Shown here piece by piece: positions 48,401-63,200 of a stretch of DNA of 64,000 bases. Made by a program: the position numbers and the translations under genes. Within the stretch, counting starts at the first letter, position 1; each line of letters begins with the position of its first letter. Source of the stretch: Onchocerca volvulus (Eukaryota; Nematoda; Chromadorea; Rhabditida; Onchocercidae); assembly GCA_000499405.2 (NCBI GenBank), contig HG738137.1:28083756-28147755 (forward strand), read 5' to 3'. The notes under the pieces were generated by a model. That model worked only from the letters and a program-made list of their open reading frames with translations, made no database searches and was not told where the DNA came from.

Positions 48401-51314
48401 TCGTAAAATCGAAGCAAAACGCGAACTGCTGAAACGAGTGGTACCTCCCTGGAAACCGACACATAATATTGCAGATAGAAATCTATGTGGAGGACAGCGA
48501 TATGCATATAATGCTAGCACTTTCAAGGAATTGCTGGATGAACCGAAGTTTGTTTATTTAAAATTTATTTAGAAGGAGCTAACGTTCTTTTATTTAGATA
48601 GATGCAAATTGCATTGATGATGATTGTAGTGATATTTTGCAATGCATGTGAGTAATTTATGTTTACGTTCTCATTAAGAGAGGGCGATAATTTGATCTTA
48701 ATGTAAATATTGCTTCATACCTTTTTTTTTTCCTTTTTTTGTGCATTAACTCATTAGTTACATTATTTCAAAATATTTTATTTAGGCGTATATTTTCCTT
48801 TAATGAATATCGTCGCTTGCATGCAGTTATCGATGGAACGGATGATGCCCGATACATTTTTGTTGTAAGCGCACTGCTTGCTGCAGTACGCGGAGTTGGC
48901 AGTGCAAATGGAAATGATAACGCAGGAATTGGAGGTACAACAGAACGAGTTACAGGGGTCATTCATTTATTTATTGTCAGAATTACTAATATGTTTTGCT
49001 CGATTTGAATCGGAATAAACAGATTTCAGATTAAACAAAGTTAAATAGAAATTTTTTTTTGGAAAGATACAGTTGAAAAATTTTGATGTATTGGGATATA
49101 ATTTATAAGCATAAGTTTCAGGATCGATTGGTTGAATTGGCAAATATTTGTGGGCATGTTACTGCTCAGGCGGCTCAGGCAGAGAAATATCTGGATTGGT
49201 GTGGTGCTCTTCAAGCGCTTTGTTGCTCAAGTTTACAAGGTGGAACTTCGACATTCCCGGATCTCTTGATGGAAATCAATGTAAGTGTTTTTGAATGTTT
49301 TTCTTACCGAAATTTTTTAAAGTATTTGACTCTCTAAATTAATTTAAGATTCTTCAAAACGTATAAGTCTTTAAGAAGCACAGTGAAAATCTGAACTGCT
49401 TTTGTGATTTCTAGAATTTGAAAGGTGAATTGAAGAGGAAATCAATAATATTAATAAACTTTCATTGTAATATTTATGTTTCAAATGCAGGTAGAAGATT
49501 CAACATGTCACTATAATATCGCAACATTTTATATGCTGCTGGCTGGACGTAGTTGTTTCAGTATAAATGCATTGGTTCATCAACTATTGCATACAGCACT
49601 GAAGTCGTTACTTAACTGTGGAATTGGTTAGTTGCAGCAGTTGGGTGACCACGAATCAAACTAAAACTAAATGAGTCTATTATCATGAGCATATTTATTT
49701 GTTTATCGAAAAATTAGCAGAAAAAAAAAAAAAAAGATTAACAGAAAATTGTGTTTCTCAAGAAATCTGAAAACTTTATCTCTTTCGAGAATATTACCGT
49801 CGAGATAGTGTTGAAATACGACATATGTTGGGATGATTCAAATGATTTTAATGAAGTAAATCCCTAAACAAAATTTAATAATCCCTTCGATGATTTCCTG
49901 GCAACCTTCTGATTATCTCTATGTTTCTAGGCAAAGCGCCGGATGCAGACGCAGAGGCGGGTGTTTGTTTGGCACTTTTGGTGCTTGCTAATGTCATATG
50001 TCAAAGTGATCAACCCATCATTCGTAAGTTGTACAATACAATAGAAGTGAAATTTAGAAAATAATAAAATTGTTGGTATAATAAAGAAGATTATACGTTA
50101 AATAATTATTTCTATGTATGGATTGCAGTGTCACCACAGTATACTGGTGAGCGAATTAATTCGAATATCTGTAAAGCAGATCGGTGGATCTTAACAGAAG
50201 GTCATTTGCATGATGTTGGTGATGAAGTTTGCGCACTACTGGTCACAATTTGCATGATTGCAGATTATACTAAGCATAAACTAAGAGATCGGTACTCGGA
50301 TGAGTAAGTCTTCTTACTCAGTACTTTTTTTTCACTTATCAGAAGTTATAGAAGCTTTGTTACGCTATAACAGCAGTTAGATGATTTTATAATTGGACAT
50401 TCTAAAAATTTCAACGAACTGAACAGATAAGAATACATGTCGTTAATTAAAGTGAATAGGTTGCGCACTTAATAAACATAATGAAAGATTTCAAAAAATA
50501 AAAACAATTTATGATTCAAATGAGATGATCTTGCTAATTTTTTTGAAAGTTATTGCATAATTATATTAGACATTTATTATGAAAATACTGAGTAGAAAAA
50601 TGGGAATAATGGGATGGTCTGCTGATTGATTTATGATATTGTTCGAAATATTGTGTTATCTGTTTACATCAAGTTTCGTTTACTGATAGCTGGATATAAT
50701 CTATCCTGTCAATATTATTTGTTTTCAGTGGTAAATCGATTGATCAACGTGCATTTCGTCGTGAGTACATAGCGGAACTGTCGAAAGGAGTACTGATGGC
50801 AATGTGCGAACAGGAATGGGTCACACAACGAATATATAGACGTTGTGAAGATGGTGCCATGGATTGCTTCTCCTCTCATCAACTTCGCAAAAACTGCTTG
50901 GTTTGTACACATAATCTTTTTACGATATTTTATGAACTTTTGCTTTAAAATAAGGTAATTTGAAGCATGGAAAATTTAATCAGTGACTGAATTGCTCTGA
51001 TAGTTGATATTTCATGTGTCTTTCCAAAATTCCACTGTGAGTGAATTAGATAAATGTTTCTCATCCATAATTTCAGGGTCAGCAATTATTACGTATGGCT
51101 TTGCGAAGACGTAGTGAACGTGAAATAGTACGTGAATTAACTATCTGTAATGGGAATAGTAAAAAATCACTGATCGATAAATTGCTCAATGTTTTGAATA
51201 TATGGAATACACGGGCAACTTATTTCGATTTTAAATTAATGATTCGAGAGGTACAAAATTTTGGCTTCTGTTCCGGATATTTATACAATTTTTCTCATTG
51301 ATTATTCATTAGTT

Positions 51315-51359
<45 letters not shown>

Positions 51360-54300
51360 ACTTATATTCCCGTCTGATTGTTGAAATTTTGTTTAGCTTT
51401 ATTTATTACAGGAAAGAGTTCATGCAAACATTAGCATCATCCAAAATAACATTAAAAATCAGTATTTGAAAGCTGCATTCTTTTTTCATTACTTCTAAAC
51501 AGAAAGACGAAAGAAAGGAAATTATCACTATTGAGATTATCATCTTACATTATTTTTCTTCTTCCCAAATTTTGTCTTCATATTTCGTTTGAGAAGGAAA
51601 TATTAACTGATTAGAAAAGATAATTTTGGAATAGCGGTTGATAATAGTTTACTTGTCGCAGATCTCACCGGAAGGTTGTACGAGTAAGCATGCTCAGCAA
51701 AGTGCAATTGCTGCAGATGCATTACTTGGTGAAATTGGCAAATGCTGTCGCGATTTTTTCACACAGTCGCATAAATTTGATAAAAAATTGCCACCTGCTG
51801 CTGTCGGCAAAGCCTTCAGGTTCGTGAAATTTTTCATCCAGTTCTTTTGGAAAGTTTGAGAAACCATTCAAAAAATGTATTAGTAATTAGATACCAATAT
51901 ATTTCCAATTTTTCTTGATGAATTTTCTACAAATTTGCAAATTTTTAATGAGTAATTTGAATATTAATCGATTTTACATTATTAGCAATTTTTGAACAGT
52001 CAATTATGATTTAATTTCCAACTGTAATGCTGGTTTAAGATAGCAGTTTACCTACAAATTATCTACAAATTCGGCTGCGATGTTTAGTCATTTTGATGTA
52101 GAAAACGTGTTTAAATAAATTAAATAGCATTAATGATTGGTACAAAAGAACTTTCAGATTGAAAGATATCACGGCTTACTGGTTGATCAGTCCATTGGTA
52201 CATGCCTGTCCACGACCAGGCAACTTACCAGCTTCATTCCCCGCTATTACTATACAAGGAAAATTCCTCAAAGAAGCAGCAGCAATGCTTGATACTTCAT
52301 CTGATAATAACAAGGAAAGAATTCAACAAAGGTATGTTCTTTCAATGTGATTGTTTCGCTTTTACTTGATTGAGAAATCGATTTTTTGTACATATAATAA
52401 GGTAATAAGGTCTTTTGAAACGCATGAGAATGACATTTGAAAATCCGATCTTTGTAGTGCATGGCTATTGAGTCAGGAACCATTCCTGAATTTAGTACTG
52501 ACATGTTTGAACGGTGAAGAACAACAACGTGATGGTTTGGTCGGATCAATGCTAAAACAACTACAAGAGTTGGCATTAAAAGCTAAAGATGTAAGTAGCG
52601 ACATTTATTCTACTCCGTTCATTCTTTTTTTTTTACATTAGTTCATCAATTCGAATAATAATGCGATTCGATATCTATTTTACGGGATATTTTACGGAAT
52701 ATTTTATGAATGATATCATTTATCTATCATTTTTGCTTATTTTTATATTTGAAGCAGTTCTGGTGGTAAAATTTCTAAGTTCGTAATAACATTAAATTAG
52801 TCTATTATATAAAACGATAGGTTTGAGAAATATCAGCTCTGTAAAGAAGATGAAACAGCAATGAAATATAACAGAAAATGAATAATTCATTTACAGAATC
52901 CTCTTCTACCATATTTGCGTATATTTTCGTTAGAACGTGAAGGAGTGCTATTGCGCATATCCTTGGTTGGAGGTATGTTTGATTCAGTATGTCATACTTC
53001 GATTTGTGATACCTGGGCATTGACACTGTTTCAACTAATGCTTTATGGAGTTATCTCAAAGGAACGAGATGGGTAAATGAATGATCTTTTAATTTTATTC
53101 TTGCAATGAACATCCATTTACAATATTTTTCTATGTTTTATTATTGATAGTATCTGCTACCGTTAAGGAAAGTTATTGAGTTCAATATACTTTTTCAAAT
53201 TTCATTACGTTGCAATATATATCAGCGAATTGGCAATTTCCTCTTTTTGTGTTAACAAATCGACAAATAGAATACTAAGCACTTCTGTTAAACCAGAAAT
53301 TTTATCTATACGATTCAACGAAGTTGATTTAATTCTCTTAGACTGTTTTGTCCTTTTTAATGATGGTGTCAGTTATCTCATTTGATGAAAATGGTATAGA
53401 TTGAGATGCTAAATTTCTTTCATCTTGTTCAAATATAATGTATGTCGAATAAATGTAGAAATTTTGGTTTTCCTTTATCCCATAGCTGATGTTTTTTATA
53501 TTCCGATCAGAGAACATGGGCACTACCAAGAAAAACCATGAAAATTTTCAATTTAAATTTAGTTATTTGTTCGATTCATGTTACGATATGTTATCTACTC
53601 TGTTAATATGGTCGATTACTGATCCAATGAATGCAGCAGCGATGAATGCACAAGATCCAGATACCAAATTCCGATTTCCCACTTATTCTTTAATCGTTAA
53701 AAAACTCCGAGTAAGTTACTAAAAGTTACTTTTTGATGAGTATAAAATTCATTTTCATTTTTCGTTAAATCGTAATTCTTCTAGAAATTTTGAATTGGCT
53801 ATATGGATTAGAAACATCTGAGGTACAGCTTATAATATAGCTTAGAAATCTGTTAAAAATAATAATTTTATAGAAGGAATTAAATGAACGTGCACTGATT
53901 CCTGAACTTCGTTCACTTATGCAATTTTTACCTATTCCAAAGCCCCAGTTCGAGTTGATAACTTGTGAACCATATGGTACAGTACCAACCTCACCACAAA
54001 AACTTGGCAAGAGCCAAATGCAAGGGCAAATAATGCAAACAACTGTAAAAGCTAATCGACATGGGCTGCAGGTTTGTAAATTTCTTTGTATTTCTGTAGT
54101 AATAGCAGATCCTAAAAGTTACGGTTCTGTATAGTGAGCCATTAGGAAAAAGGCATTATGTTGGATGACTGAAGAAATTTTTTCCTTCTTGATCTTACAA
54201 ATAGAAAAGAGAAAGTTAATGAAATACTCGTCGCAACATATAGAGATATTTATATATTTTAATGTGTTTCAAAGCATTATATTCACAGCATAATCAATCA

Positions 54301-57300
54301 GATACAGTTACTCATTTTCTCTAAATCATCAGTTGGTTTTAGCTGTATAACTTGCTTCTTGACTCTATGTACATCTCTTAAATATGACCTTTGTAGATTT
54401 TTGCTGTTGTATTTCATTAATGTAAAATAATATTCCATAAAAAGGATTGAATAATTTTCATATTGTAACTTATGTACTTCTTTTTTCTTTCATTGTTTGC
54501 TGAAAAATAGCAATTTTTTATCCTTTTGAAAGATAATCTTCATTTTTATAGTTTGCTGAAAAAGTGAAATTATCAGCTTTTGATATAGTGCCACACTTGA
54601 ATGTTGATTCAACTTTGCTGAGGCGTCCTTGGAGCTGGTCAATGTTACAGGTTTGTATTTCCTAAGTTTATATTCACCCAGTAGAGACCATGTATTATGC
54701 ACCGAGATATTGGTATTCCGATGCATAAAATCATCTAACACTTTCGACTAGATAATGTGCAGTTGTTGTTAATTGTGATGTTCAAATTAATGTGAAATGA
54801 AAAATTGTAAACTTTGCCATCTTTTGTACTTTTAAATGTTCACGTTGTAGGCTGTTAAACTAGATCGTTTGCCAGTCCCCGTACAACGATACATTCAGCG
54901 TTTAGTGCATCATTCGCATTACAATGAATTTGTCCGTCCGACAATTTGTGGAATGGATCGGTGAATCAAATTTTTCTAACAGAAGAATCTTTTATGTGCC
55001 GTCTAATTCAAGCTGTTTCTCAATCCTTGTCCATAGGAATCTAAAATTTTTTCTTAACAATCGTTATCTTTTGATTTTCTTTTTTATGCAGAATTGTCCA
55101 TCATGCCGTAACAGTAGGAGTAATCTGTCATACTTGAATATTATTAACTTAGTACGCAACTAATAGAAAATAATGCGAGAGTAAAATCATAATGCGCGGA
55201 ATTATCATAAATGATGTAAATGAATTCTACTGCAGACCGCCCAATTTGGATATCTATCTTTCACCACCGATGATGGATGTATCGGAGACACCGGCAACTT
55301 TACATCATGTTTCTTCTAATGCGGTTACCTCAACAACTACATCTGCCAGTTCTACAGTAAGTCAATCAGAATTGAGTGCTAATAATATTTGGAAATCTTG
55401 GGTTGATTTAGATATTTTGTATGTGAACTGAAAGAAATTCTTTCAGAGCGACATCTTTTGACTATTTCGGTATATTTTCTTTCTACTGTTGGAATCATTT
55501 TGTGACCGATGTTATGTTGATAAAACAGTGAAAGGCTTACGTACACTTAATTCAAGATTTTTTTTATTCCAGAATGTAGTGGTGTCCTCATGTGGGACAT
55601 CTATGGATGTTAGTGCAACGCTGGGATCCGTAACGCAAAGCCGTACAATGGGATACCAATCAAGTGCTACACCTAGTTGCACATCTGTACCGGATGGATC
55701 TACGCCATCCGGTGCCCCTGGCGCATCGAATGCTGCAACAATAATGATTTTCCCAGGACAAGGTGGTCCGATGTCGGCATTACCGGATCTAACGGGGCGA
55801 GGACAGAACAATGCGTCGCCAAGAGGTGCAAGAGGTAGTTATTTCGTTATAGATCCTCGATTTTATCATTATCTAATAAATTTAAAAATTTGTTTTGTTT
55901 GGAAACAAAAAAAGAGAAAATTAAGCTGTCAATAAGCGAGAATAATAAGCGATGAGCGAGATATCAGAAGCAGGTAAGATGAAAAAAAATAAAAAAATAT
56001 TAGTAAATCGTCAAAATCTAATAAGATAGTCAATGTTCCAAGTTGCTTCAGCGCCTTCCAGTTGCTACCAAATGTTATTATTATAATGCAGTGCAGTTAG
56101 AATATAGAGATAAGGATGACTGACTAGATTACATATGATAAAGTGATAGTTATAGCAAAAGAAGAACTAAAATATAAATGAAAGTAATTAAATAGAAAAG
56201 TAGTTATTTTCCAACAATACAGTTACAACAGTGTAGTGATGTAGTTATTTCATTTACAGGTGGACGTCGCAAAGCAACAGGTCTTTCTACTCGTTCTCAA
56301 GGTACCACTCGTAAACAGCGGCAGCAACGGCAACAAACTGTTGATCAGTTAGCTGTAGCAGCTGCAGCTGCTGCGGCCGCTGCGCAGCAGCAACAGCAGC
56401 AAATGACTGGTGCCGGTCCATCCCAACAGTCAACGTACCCGGGTACCTGGGCCACTGGTCCACAACAAGCAGGAGTACCGCAACAATTCGCATCTGGACC
56501 GTCAGCAACTCTTACTGGTGCAGGACAATCAGGTAGGAAAGAAATCAGTACTTTTCGTATAAAGTCTACATATGCGGTATTTGAGATTAAACTTCAATTT
56601 TGATGCGAAATTAGAAGTCAGTGTCATTCTCCAATTTGGTATTATGCGGAGATTCCTATTAGTTTATTTATCTTTCAGGAAATCTTAATATACCATCGAT
56701 CAGTTAAGTTAGCTGGTGATTGCTAATAAGAAAAATTTACGTATTGGAGGGTCTGACAATTTATTACCATTATTGCGCTTATTGATTAAACAACTGTGAT
56801 TTCGTTCTGAGATTATTTCTTTCAGCATTTTTTTTGCATTTTTTTTTAGCATTCAGAAACATATATGAAGCGCTTTTATAAAATGCATTTAGCGCTGAAT
56901 TAGAAAATTTCAGGCGCTCCAATGGGTACTCAACCGACAGAGGATTCGAAAATGAAAATTCACTCAATGATCCTACAAAAGCGGCAAGCACAAGCTGCTA
57001 GTGGTGCCACTGCAACACAACAAGGTATCACAAGTGCAGCTCAGCCAGCTATGCAAGATGTTAACAGTTAGTATATTACAACTGCTACATCACTGAGGTT
57101 TCAGGTTTTGAATAAGGCTGAAAGAGGTTTTACTATTAACTGTTTTTTTATCAAAAGATTTAATTATAATTCTAATAAACATTCAACATCAGCTTGTCAT
57201 TTTATGTCATTCCTATGCCCTTCTATGTTTTAGCCTACCAGATCTCCGGAAGACCTGCACAGTATGGTGGTGGTATGGTAATGAAAGTTGAAACGAGTGC

Positions 57301-58052
57301 TACTTCTATGCAGATGGCTGATCATACGCAGCAACAACAGCAACAACAGCAGCAATATGTTCAGCATCAACAACAGCAGCAATATATTCAACAGCAACAA
57401 CTAATTCAAATGCAGCAAGGTAGAAAGAATGCTTTCGGCTCTCAATCTGTCTTGCTCTTTTACCAAAAGTTTCGTTTTATGTTGGTTCAATTTCTTTTTC
57501 TTTTTTTTTTTGTATTTGCAGATACTCAAGGAGCTTCTCAGTATATTGTACATCATCAACAACAACGGGGTAGTTTAGCTTATGGACAACAGTCGATGCA
57601 GCAGGTAGCATATGATTCTCGGTCAGTGCTGTCCTACTTTGTGCTTTCACATTTTCTTTTTTTTTATTTAATTCTATTCTAATTAGCATCTAAAACAATT
57701 TTATATTTATCCGGATTCAATCTCGAGGCAAATTAAAAATTGTTGTTTAAAATCTGTATATACATGGAATAAAACCCAAACAATAAAAATGAATACAAAT
57801 TCATTAAATTCATTGTTCTTGTACAAGGACTGGTGAATATCAAACCTTGTGGAGGGAACAAAATTACTCATTAGGAAAAGAACTTCGTATTCGTTTTAAG
57901 CCTTCAAGACTCGTTTGATTTAGCTTTAATGATTTAAAAAAAAGAAAAACAAAAAAACCCTTAATGATTTTAGGTTTAATCAGCAGCAATTGCCATACGG
58001 ACAACAGCCTCAACAGCAACAACAGCAGTACCACCCTCCACAACAGTATTAA
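41426..58052 (+). CDS. dpy-22: Mediator complex subunit 12 (MED12), complete
   Basis: Mediator kinase-module subunit that links and activates CDK8-cyclin C and tunes RNA polymerase II transcription. My 42-exon model keeps phase throughout and gives 2174 residues, about the length of vertebrate MED12. Exons start at 41426, 41805, 41978, 42122, 42613, 42970, 43348, 43741, 43944, 44400, 44743, 45427, 45717, 46145, 46519, 46911, 47302, 47714, 48185, 48391, 48786, 49122, 49491, 49931, 50129, 50729, 51077, 51662, 52158, 52458, 52897, 53563, 53874, 54552, 54851, 55236, 55573, 56260, 56914, 57234, 57522 and 57974. Landmarks: NRLGPPDVYPQD (about residue 25), NDWFTDLA, LLQWAV (LCEWAV domain, about 565), RPYLWGNLSIHERLLIHLPI (about 730), QALCCSS, LVGGMFDSV, FELITCEPYG, RRPWSWSML, and a Gln-rich OPA-like tail (from about 1912). 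The 48786 exon's donor (48948) and the short 41978 exon are least certain. The symbol is the C. elegans name. Confidence 0.96.
45255..45415. repeat. Poly(A), polypyrimidine and (TA)n block in MED12 intron
   Basis: About 24 A residues (from 45260), then a C/T-rich stretch (45334-45390), then about ten TA units, ending just before the TTTCAG acceptor of the exon that starts at 45427. The pyrimidine block and AT run may influence use of that acceptor. Confidence 0.85.
51311..51357. repeat. Poly(T) tract of about 47 bases
   Basis: An uninterrupted T run in the MED12 intron between exons 51077-51250 and 51662-51819. It is the longest homopolymer in the window, and its exact length is likely to be unreliable in any assembly. 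Confidence 0.9.
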
Positions 58053-59189
58053 GAATCGATAATTGAGCTTATGAAATTTAAAGCCCTTGGAGTTTCCAAC
58101 TGGGAATTGAAGTCAGCTGGTACTGCAATTTTTTGCATTCAAAATGCAGACTCGAGAGTATAGGTGCTTAATAGAGGAGTGACCTGAAGAGAAAATTTAT
58201 ATTGTATGGTAAAACTCATATTTGCTTTCTTTATATTGTACGTTAAAATTTCCATGTAAATAGAGATAGGATCCGTATGGATTGATTTTTGAATAATTAT
58301 CGATGGCAATATTTCTTCTATGTGAGATTCGAAGGGAATCATTTTGGATTCTGGTCTTTGCAAGCATCTTCGTCATACCTTAAGAAAACTCTGGTTTGCT
58401 TCCTGTACGTAAGTTATATTAATTGTTTTAAATATTTATTTCTTTCTTGTATTATAATACCAAATAAAAATGGGTAAGCGTAGTTAGTTTGAAAAAAGCA
58501 GAAAATTAGACAATTATAGAAAAACTTTATTAAACTTAAACACTTTTAAAAAACAATTATTTGACAGAATAACATTTATTAAGGTAGTTTAATCAATTCA
58601 AATCAATTTCCTAGCTCTAGTGCAACTACATAAGCGCACACCTACTCATTCGATCTACACGTCCTAATGTACGTAAAACTATAATTAATTAAAGTGAAAA
58701 TTCGAAAAAAAATGAAGAAAATTATATCTGTAAAGACACTTTCCTTACTGATAAAATCTTTCCATACGCATAAATCGTTCTCTATTTCTATATCGAAAAT
58801 CGTATTTATTGAAAATAAAAGTGCCAACAATTCAGTAATATGCTCTATATAATAACATCAACATATTATAGAAAGTATGTTTATATTCAATTAAAGTCAG
58901 CTTTAATTTGAAATAGGAAAAATTAGGGCTATTATTTAAGCTTCTGGAAATATTTGAATGTCTAAGTTACTTCTCTCAATTCGTCTTGATACAAATATTT
59001 CTTAACAATATTGTTGGATGTATCGATAATAGCATCGCATCTAATAAATATAAAATATATATATATATATACATATACTGACAGTATTACGAAAAATATA
59101 AATTACTAACAATAACTTCATATATTTCCGGCAAGCCTTATTTTTTCACTATCAGTTCAGACAAAACTTCATTTGCGATGGGCATAGTT
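58053..59189. other. Tail-to-tail intergenic region of MED12 and NELF-C/D genes
   Basis: 1.1 kb between two stop codons on opposite strands. It should hold both 3' UTRs. An AATAAA on the plus strand (58463-58468) suits MED12, and TTTATT on the plus strand (58805-58810) gives AATAAA on the minus strand for NELF-C/D. A (TA)n run lies near 59060. No exon seen. Confidence 0.6.
58463..58468 (+). terminator. Candidate MED12 polyadenylation signal
   Basis: AATAAA about 410 bases downstream of the MED12 stop codon, in a T/A-rich context. It is the clearest plus-strand hexamer in the interval; the cleavage site was not determined. Confidence 0.45.
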
Positions 59190-60117
59190 TCATTTCGCAG
59201 CGCATTCCTTATTACCTACAGTTTTGCTTGTGACATCTTGAATGAATTGCTTTGCTGCCTTTACTTTTGTCACTGTTGTCTTATCAAAAATTTCCCGATT
59301 TAACACTATTGGTAAAAATGTTTCGACGAATTCTTCCGAATAGGGCGGCTCAATAATCTCCAGAACGTCTATCGCAAAATATCTATAAAGCACATAGCAT
59401 TTTATATAATATAATCCAGTAAGTGTTATTATAACTAAATCGAATATCAGTAAGATTATAATTTGATTAAATTAATGATTGATATATTCGATGATGGAAC
59501 CTTTTTCGGAAGACTTATTCTCGGCTGCATTATGCAAATGATTTTGTCAATACTGCGAAATTCCCTGCGTAGAGAGATCTGGCAAAAATGATGACAATAT
59601 TCAGTGGATATTTTTTATAAATATCAAAATTTTGATCATGACTAACCTTGCAAGCGAAACATCAATTTGCCCTTCCTGGAACATTTTGTTGATCTTTTCG
59701 ACAACTGGTAATGCAAAGCCAACAGAAAGTAAATGAACAAAACGATCAATGATGCTTCGTTGTTTTTCGATGATCATTTCTGCTGGTTGTAATAACTTTG
59801 ATTGGCGATCATATAACTCACAAAGCACTTCGAACAATCTTCAATTAGACTGCATTTCATTGGAAATGTTCAACATTACTTTCAGTTAAGCAATGATTCA
59901 CTAATTCACCAATGAATCTATTAAGAATATATTCGAAGAAAATGCAAATAATGCGTGATTCTCAATAACATTATAGTTCGGATATGTTGTTGAATAAAAT
60001 TAGTAAGTTATAGGAATGCTTTATGGCCAAATTTCAAAGTAGTTCCAGAGAAACTGAAACTTTATTTTAAGTTGAACAATTCTGCAAAAAACGCTATTTA
60101 ATAAAACTATTTTTCCC

Positions 60118-60170
<53 letters not shown>

Positions 60171-60213
60171 TAATAATTAATAATTAATAATTAATAATTA
60201 ATAATTAATAATT

Positions 60214-60275
<62 letters not shown>

Positions 60276-63200
60276 TAAATAAATAAATAATATTTGTTAT
60301 TAGAATATCGATAATTTCAAGTTTTCTTGAATAGTTTAATTTAATACATATTTAGCAGTAAAATTCAGAAATTCTAATGTTGTCGAATTCTCTATCAAAT
60401 CTAACTCGGCTAATTATTTCTCTTTTGTCTGTCCCTATCGCTATCTTTATTACCAATCCAAGCAAATACAATTTTAAATTTTACAGTTCAGAATTTTGAA
60501 ATGTGAAATTAAAATTTTTTTCTCTTCAAGTTTTATTTTTCACGATTGATCTTTATAAGACAAGATTCTTTTTTTTTTTTTTTTATTAAATCGTGACCTG
60601 ATATGTAAACCAGAATGTTCGTTAGCCATCTCATCCAACAAAACGAAATGAATTACTTCCAATTCGCTCAATATTTTATCACTCAACAAAAATCCTTGCA
60701 AATAATGCAGCAGTCCACTAGCAATTGAAGAAAACGCAATACCTGAAAAAAAAAAAGATTATTTTTTAATTTAAAATTTTAATATTTTTTAAAATACTTT
60801 AACCTGAATCTTCCAGTTGAATATAAATTACAATTCAGATTGGACAATGACAAGTAAATTTAAGAGTCGAATTCGACTACTTATTTCCAGTCATCTAACT
60901 AATGGATGATTTTGATGATTATTAATTTCCTTCAATGGCTGCATTCTCTTCATTATAAACCTCGTAGATTAAGTAAATGAGATGATTCTAGCGAATTATT
61001 GATAGATGAATTGACATTTTTTGAAATATTAATGTTTATTGAAAAAAAAGAAGTATTTGGAAATATAAATGTTTATAAAAATACTGTTTTATTTCTCATA
61101 AAACAGTAAAATAGAAAAATTCTATTATATAAAACCATACCATTGAGTAACAGACGGATATCTTTTAAAAATTCGCGCTCCGACCTTATATTATCCAAAA
61201 TCTGCTCCATAATGCATTGTATTTTCTTTAATTCTTCCTTAATTTATTGCAAACATCAATTACGGTAAGAATTTTAATAAACTATTGCGAAATTAAGAAC
61301 CAATGCGAAACTCGTGAAGAAAAAAAGAATGCAAAAACAAAAAACTTTTTACAAAAGTTTTCAACACATGAAATAGTAAATTATTCGTAGAAAAGCAATC
61401 GGCAAAATTAGAAATAACAGGAATTAATTACGAGATAGAATCTTACGTTTTCTTCTTCGCCATTCGCACCGTGTGAAGTATTGCAAGAAGCATAGGACAA
61501 TAAAAAGATGTATTTCGAGCGGTGATTTGATTGAACCTGAAACATTACCTGATAATTTTTTAAGCAAAGAAATATCATATTTCATTTAGCACTTGTTCTA
61601 TAAGACATAAGCTATCAACATCATGGAAATACGTACAAACTGAATGAAGAATAAAGGAGTTGAATAATTGTGATTGTGTTAACTGTAGAATAATATTATA
61701 AAATTATGAATTTAATTAAGATTAGATTAAATGAAATAAAATATAGAAAAATAAATGTATAGATAAAATTATACGAATTATAGAAGGATTTCGAATAATT
61801 TTTCATGTGGAAGTTATACATTTCGAATATCTCATTTTCCCCAATAAATACGAATTTATTGCAGGGATAAAAGCGAAAACTAAAAGACAAACTTTGCTTC
61901 CTCCAAATGCAAATAGTGCATCGATGAGCATATCGATAAAAAATGGATCTTGAATAAATTCAACAGCTGGTGGTTCGGATGAACTGTAATGCTGAAAGAG
62001 AGCAAAATAAAATGAAACGAATGTTTCAGTGAAATGACAAACATAAGTGATATGAGAAAAGAAAATAAGAGAATAACATATTTTCCTCAAGATGATACGA
62101 TTCCAAGAATATATAACAATATCATCGCTCTTTTTAAGAACTTAGGGAATGCAAATCAAGCCTTGAAGCCATCTGATGGATGCGGATATATCAAATTTGG
62201 AAAGACTTAGTGATTGTGATCTTCACAATTGCAAAAGTCACGAAATAACTTGGTGAAGAAGGGAGAAAAATGAATAATCGTTAATGAAATTACATTGAAA
62301 TGAATTTTCAAATGTACTTCTATACATTAACAGAATCAGTTTACTTCATAGAGGCGAATAATGTCAGCTTGATTTAAGCATTTCTTGCTAAGCATCGTGT
62401 AGATAGTTCGCTTCACATTACTACTACAATCATCAGATCCTCCATCTAACGCTATATGAATATCGTAGGTATCTTGATAGTTACGTTTATGTGCTTCACG
62501 GCGTAATATTTGAGCCAAATGTGTACAAGCTGCTGCTACTTCATTCTTTTCCTAAAATTAACATTGTAACAGGAAATCAATATTCCATCGGAAGAAAAAT
62601 TATGCAAAATTATTGAGATATAGCAATTATATTCAGTTTTGGAAAGAGAAAAAAAATGTATTTTTGTACATCGTTATTTATTCGTGCTAGATGTACATCA
62701 AGTATCATTTTCATATCAAATTAACGTCAAGTTTAATTATTTATGTGTACTGTGCGAGTATCACGTCTGTTTTTTTTTTTTAAAATAACCTTCACCTTCA
62801 CATATCTACATAGGTCAATATATTTAACGTTACATTTATTTAAAGAATTCTGTTCATTACAATGTTCAAACTAAACATATAATTCATTATTTAATTTTAA
62901 CGATTTATTTCAAAGTAACCTCTTTGATAATTTGGTGTAGAAGAACTTGCGTAAAAAGATAAGTATGCTCGCTATAACAAACCACCCGAGTTAATTCCGC
63001 AAATGCTTTCTCATAATCCTCCGTCAAAGGTCCTTTTTTGCGCTTCAGAAAAAAGCTATCAATCGCAGTTAGCACCATGCGAGAACAGATTTCAATCTAT
63101 AAAAATCAGCTTAATATAAGGAATCAACTTGACTAAATAACCAAATCATTTGCAGAATAGTGATCAGTTACTGTTTTTATGTTCATATCTGTCAATAATT

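Noticed and set aside
48768..48966. Two overlapping minus-strand open frames
   Set aside because: Both are antisense to the MED12 exon at 48786-48948.
52268..52576. 102-codon minus-strand open frame
   Set aside because: It is antisense to parts of two MED12 exons and the intron between them; the plus-strand reading matches MED12.
55512..55811. 99-codon open frame on the minus strand
   Set aside because: It lies exactly opposite a MED12 exon (55573-55834) and is its antisense shadow.
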